From positions 1 through 58,991 of the forward strand of contig JBFELO010000011.1 in NCBI GenBank assembly GCA_041552055.1: a stretch of 58,991 bases of DNA, written 5' to 3'. The DNA is from JBFELO01 sp041552055. GTDB taxonomy: Bacteria > Acidobacteriota > Thermoanaerobaculia > Thermoanaerobaculales > Sulfomarinibacteraceae. The notes below the pieces were generated by a model that saw only the letters and a program-made list of their open reading frames with translations, did not search any database and had not been told where the DNA came from. A program made the position numbers and the translations under genes. The first letter of the stretch is position 1. Every line of letters starts with the position of its first letter. Below, one piece after another: positions 57,538 to 58,991 of the stretch.

Positions 57538-58991
57538 CTACCAGAAGATCCCGTACAGGGTCAGGGTCAGCAGGACCACCGCGATGCCGTACAGCTTGGT
57601 CCGCTGATCGGTCCGCATGTCCATGCTCTCGTTGACCGGCAGCGTCACCGGCTGTGGCAGCGGTTTCAACATCGTCATGATGGTCAACACCGCCAGGATC
57701 ACGAAGAAACAGATCGCCATGCGGTTCAGGAAGGCAATGTCCGGTGCGAAGTACTTGAGCGCGCCGTAGAGGATCGGGTTGATGACCAGACCGACGGTTC
57801 CACAGGCCCGCGGAGCACGGTGTACGAGAACCCCGAACAGGAAGATCGAGAGGATGCCCGGGCTGATGAACCCCTGAAACTCCTGGATGAACGTGAAGAT
57901 GCCGCCGAACTTCGGGTTGTCCAGTCGGGGCGCGATCAGCATGGCGATGAAGACGAAGGCGACGACGCAGATGCGACCCACCGTGACCAGCTCGAACTGC
58001 GTGGGCTCTCGCTTGATCTTCCGGTAGATGTCCATGGCGAAGATCGTCGACGACGAGTTGAGCATCGAGGCCAGCGAACTGACCACGGCTCCGAAGATGG
58101 CCGCCAGCACGAATCCCTTGAGGCCGATGCCCGTCGGCAACAGGTTCTTGATCAGAACCGGGAAGGCGGCGTCGTAGTCGCGCAGCACCAGCTCGTGGAC
58201 CGCGCCGCCGCTGTCACTTTCGCTTGCGCGGGCAAGCACGGAGGCGTTGCCATCGAGAACGCTCTGAGGATCGTCCATTGCGGACGGCGCGCCAACACCG
58301 AGCCGGAGGGCATTGTGGTTCACGATTCGAATGGCGTCGACGGTGTGACTGGCGGCGAAGGTCCCGCTGAAGCGGAAGAGGGTGATGCGACCGGCATCTG
58401 TCCTGACAGCCTCCAGCCGCCTGTCGATGGCCTTGATGTCGTTGACGAAGAGTGGCTCGTTCGGGTCGGGTTTGACCTCGTCGGACAGTTCCTCGTACAG
58501 GCCCGGGGCGAAGGTGGCGATCGCCTTGGCGTTCTTGACGACGGCGGCGGTCTCCAGGTCCGAGGTGAAGAGGTTGTAGGCGAGAATGCCAGGAATCACG
58601 ACCACGAACGGGATCAGGAGCTTGAGGAAGGCCGCGAAAACGACTCCCCGCTGTCCTTCGGAGAGAGACTTGGAGCCAAGCGTCCGCTGGGTGATGTACT
58701 GGTTGAGCCCCCAGTAGAAGAAGTTGGGGATCCACAGGCCAACGACCAGCGCCGTCCATGGGACCTCGGGATCGTCCGGCGGCCGGATCATGTGGAGCTT
58801 GCCCGCCTGCCAGTCGCCGGCGTTCAGCATCTGCAATCGTTCGATCGCACCCGCATCTGCGAGCTGGGCAGGATCCACGGCTGTGGTTGCCTGGCTGCAA
58901 GCGCGGACGGGTCCGCGTTTCCAAGGAGCTTCATGGCCAGGTAGGCGATGATGGCGCCGCCGACGATCAATGCCGTGCCTTGAATGAGGTC
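57538..58991 (-). CDS. SGLT-type sodium:solute symporter, truncated by the window edge, with an apparent frameshift
   Basis: The intact stretch from 58878 down is 446 aa with at least eight membrane helices, including NFFYWGLNQYITQRTLG, IGLKGFVLAAIFGAVVSSLASMLNSSSTIFAMDIY (residues split across helices 8-9), and FGGIFTFIQEFQGF, all SSF/SGLT landmarks. Upstream, the sequence at 58898-58991 reads another SGLT-like helix (ALIVGGAIIAYLAMKLLG) in a different frame. The two join plausibly if one base is added near 58897, restoring LASQATTAVDPAQL. The true start lies beyond the window. Likely a sugar symporter. Confidence 0.8.
   Translation of the reverse strand, partial: PHSRHGIDRRRRHHRLPGHEAPWKRGPVRACSQATTAVDPAQLADAGAIERLQMLNAGDWQAGKLHMIRPPDDPEVPWTALVVGLWIPNFFYWGLNQYITQRTLGSKSLSEGQRGVVFAAFLKLLIPFVVVIPGILAYNLFTSDLETAAVVKNAKAIATFAPGLYEELSDEVKPDPNEPLFVNDIKAIDRRLEAVRTDAGRITLFRFSGTFAASHTVDAIRIVNHNALRLGVGAPSAMDDPQSVLDGNASVLARASESDSGGAVHELVLRDYDAAFPVLIKNLLPTGIGLKGFVLAAIFGAVVSSLASMLNSSSTIFAMDIYRKIKREPTQFELVTVGRICVVAFVFIAMLIAPRLDNPKFGGIFTFIQEFQGFISPGILSIFLFGVLVHRAPRACGTVGLVINPILYGALKYFAPDIAFLNRMAICFFVILAVLTIMTMLKPLPQPVTLPVNESMDMRTDQRTKLYGIAVVLLTLTLYGIFW

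Overview
The window is a high-GC (roughly two-thirds G+C) bacterial chromosome segment from a Gram-negative, probably anaerobic or facultatively anaerobic organism. The diderm envelope is indicated by a LolA-like protein, FtsX-type permeases, an outer-membrane beta-barrel protein, a TonB-C lipoprotein and two lipobox proteins. The family mix (FG-GAP/ASPIC-UnbV protein, M1 peptidase, serine hydrolases, PEP-CTERM-type glycosyltransferase, CODH/ACS) fits an Acidobacteriota lineage such as Thermoanaerobaculia. That placement is inference: there is no rRNA or other marker gene here. I saw no tRNA, rRNA, CRISPR array, transposase or phage gene.

Layout. (1) 0.2-6.1 kb: exopolysaccharide genes, three GT4-type glycosyltransferases interleaved with two sulfotransferases. 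(2) 6.1-16.5 kb: a radical SAM protein, a TonB-C lipoprotein, an M1 aminopeptidase, a large FG-GAP protein, a secreted protein with a C-terminal S74 chaperone-like domain, and an SDR. (3) 16.7-22.7 kb: a compact operon of TetR regulator, LolA-like protein, two FtsX permeases, ABC ATPase and outer-membrane protein, with paired TetR-type operators in front. (4) 22.7-30.3 kb: MFS transporter, GFA protein, serine hydrolase, two small unknowns, a metallo-beta-lactamase-fold protein lacking two metal ligands, and a stand-alone B12-dependent methionine synthase activation-like protein. (5) 30.9-36.0 kb, minus strand: dgcN-dgcA (N-acetyl-D-glutamate route), a thioesterase and a D-aminoacylase-like lipoprotein, plus a nucleotidyltransferase/small-protein pair. 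(6) 36.1-51.8 kb: a divergent TetR gene and a large Wood-Ljungdahl operon. (7) 51.9-59 kb: a zinc-ribbon protein, GFA, DJ-1/PfpI, a secreted nuclease/phosphatase, a sugar nucleotidyltransferase, and a frameshifted, window-truncated SGLT symporter.

The Wood-Ljungdahl island is the centrepiece. Its order is cooC, a 74-aa coiled-coil protein, a MetE-like methyltransferase, a second cooC, acsA (CODH), one 1183-aa protein joining acetyl-CoA synthase (AcsB) to the small subunit of the corrinoid iron-sulfur protein (AcsD), acsC, and acsV (RACo). Next, behind its own promoter carrying two identical palindromes, come a corrinoid protein, a homocysteine-type methyltransferase and a non-pyrrolysine MttB-family methyltransferase. 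The methyltetrahydrofolate:CFeSP methyltransferase (AcsE) is not in the window. The arrangement suggests carbonyl-branch chemistry wired to methyl groups taken from quaternary or tertiary amines, with the AcsB-AcsD fusion tethering methyl carrier to synthase.

Regulatory DNA is visible at several points: near-consensus promoters before the first cooC and before the corrinoid gene, two TetR operators at 16.7 kb, hairpin terminators, and a diverged intergenic repeat shared by the 6.1 and 30.7 kb regions.
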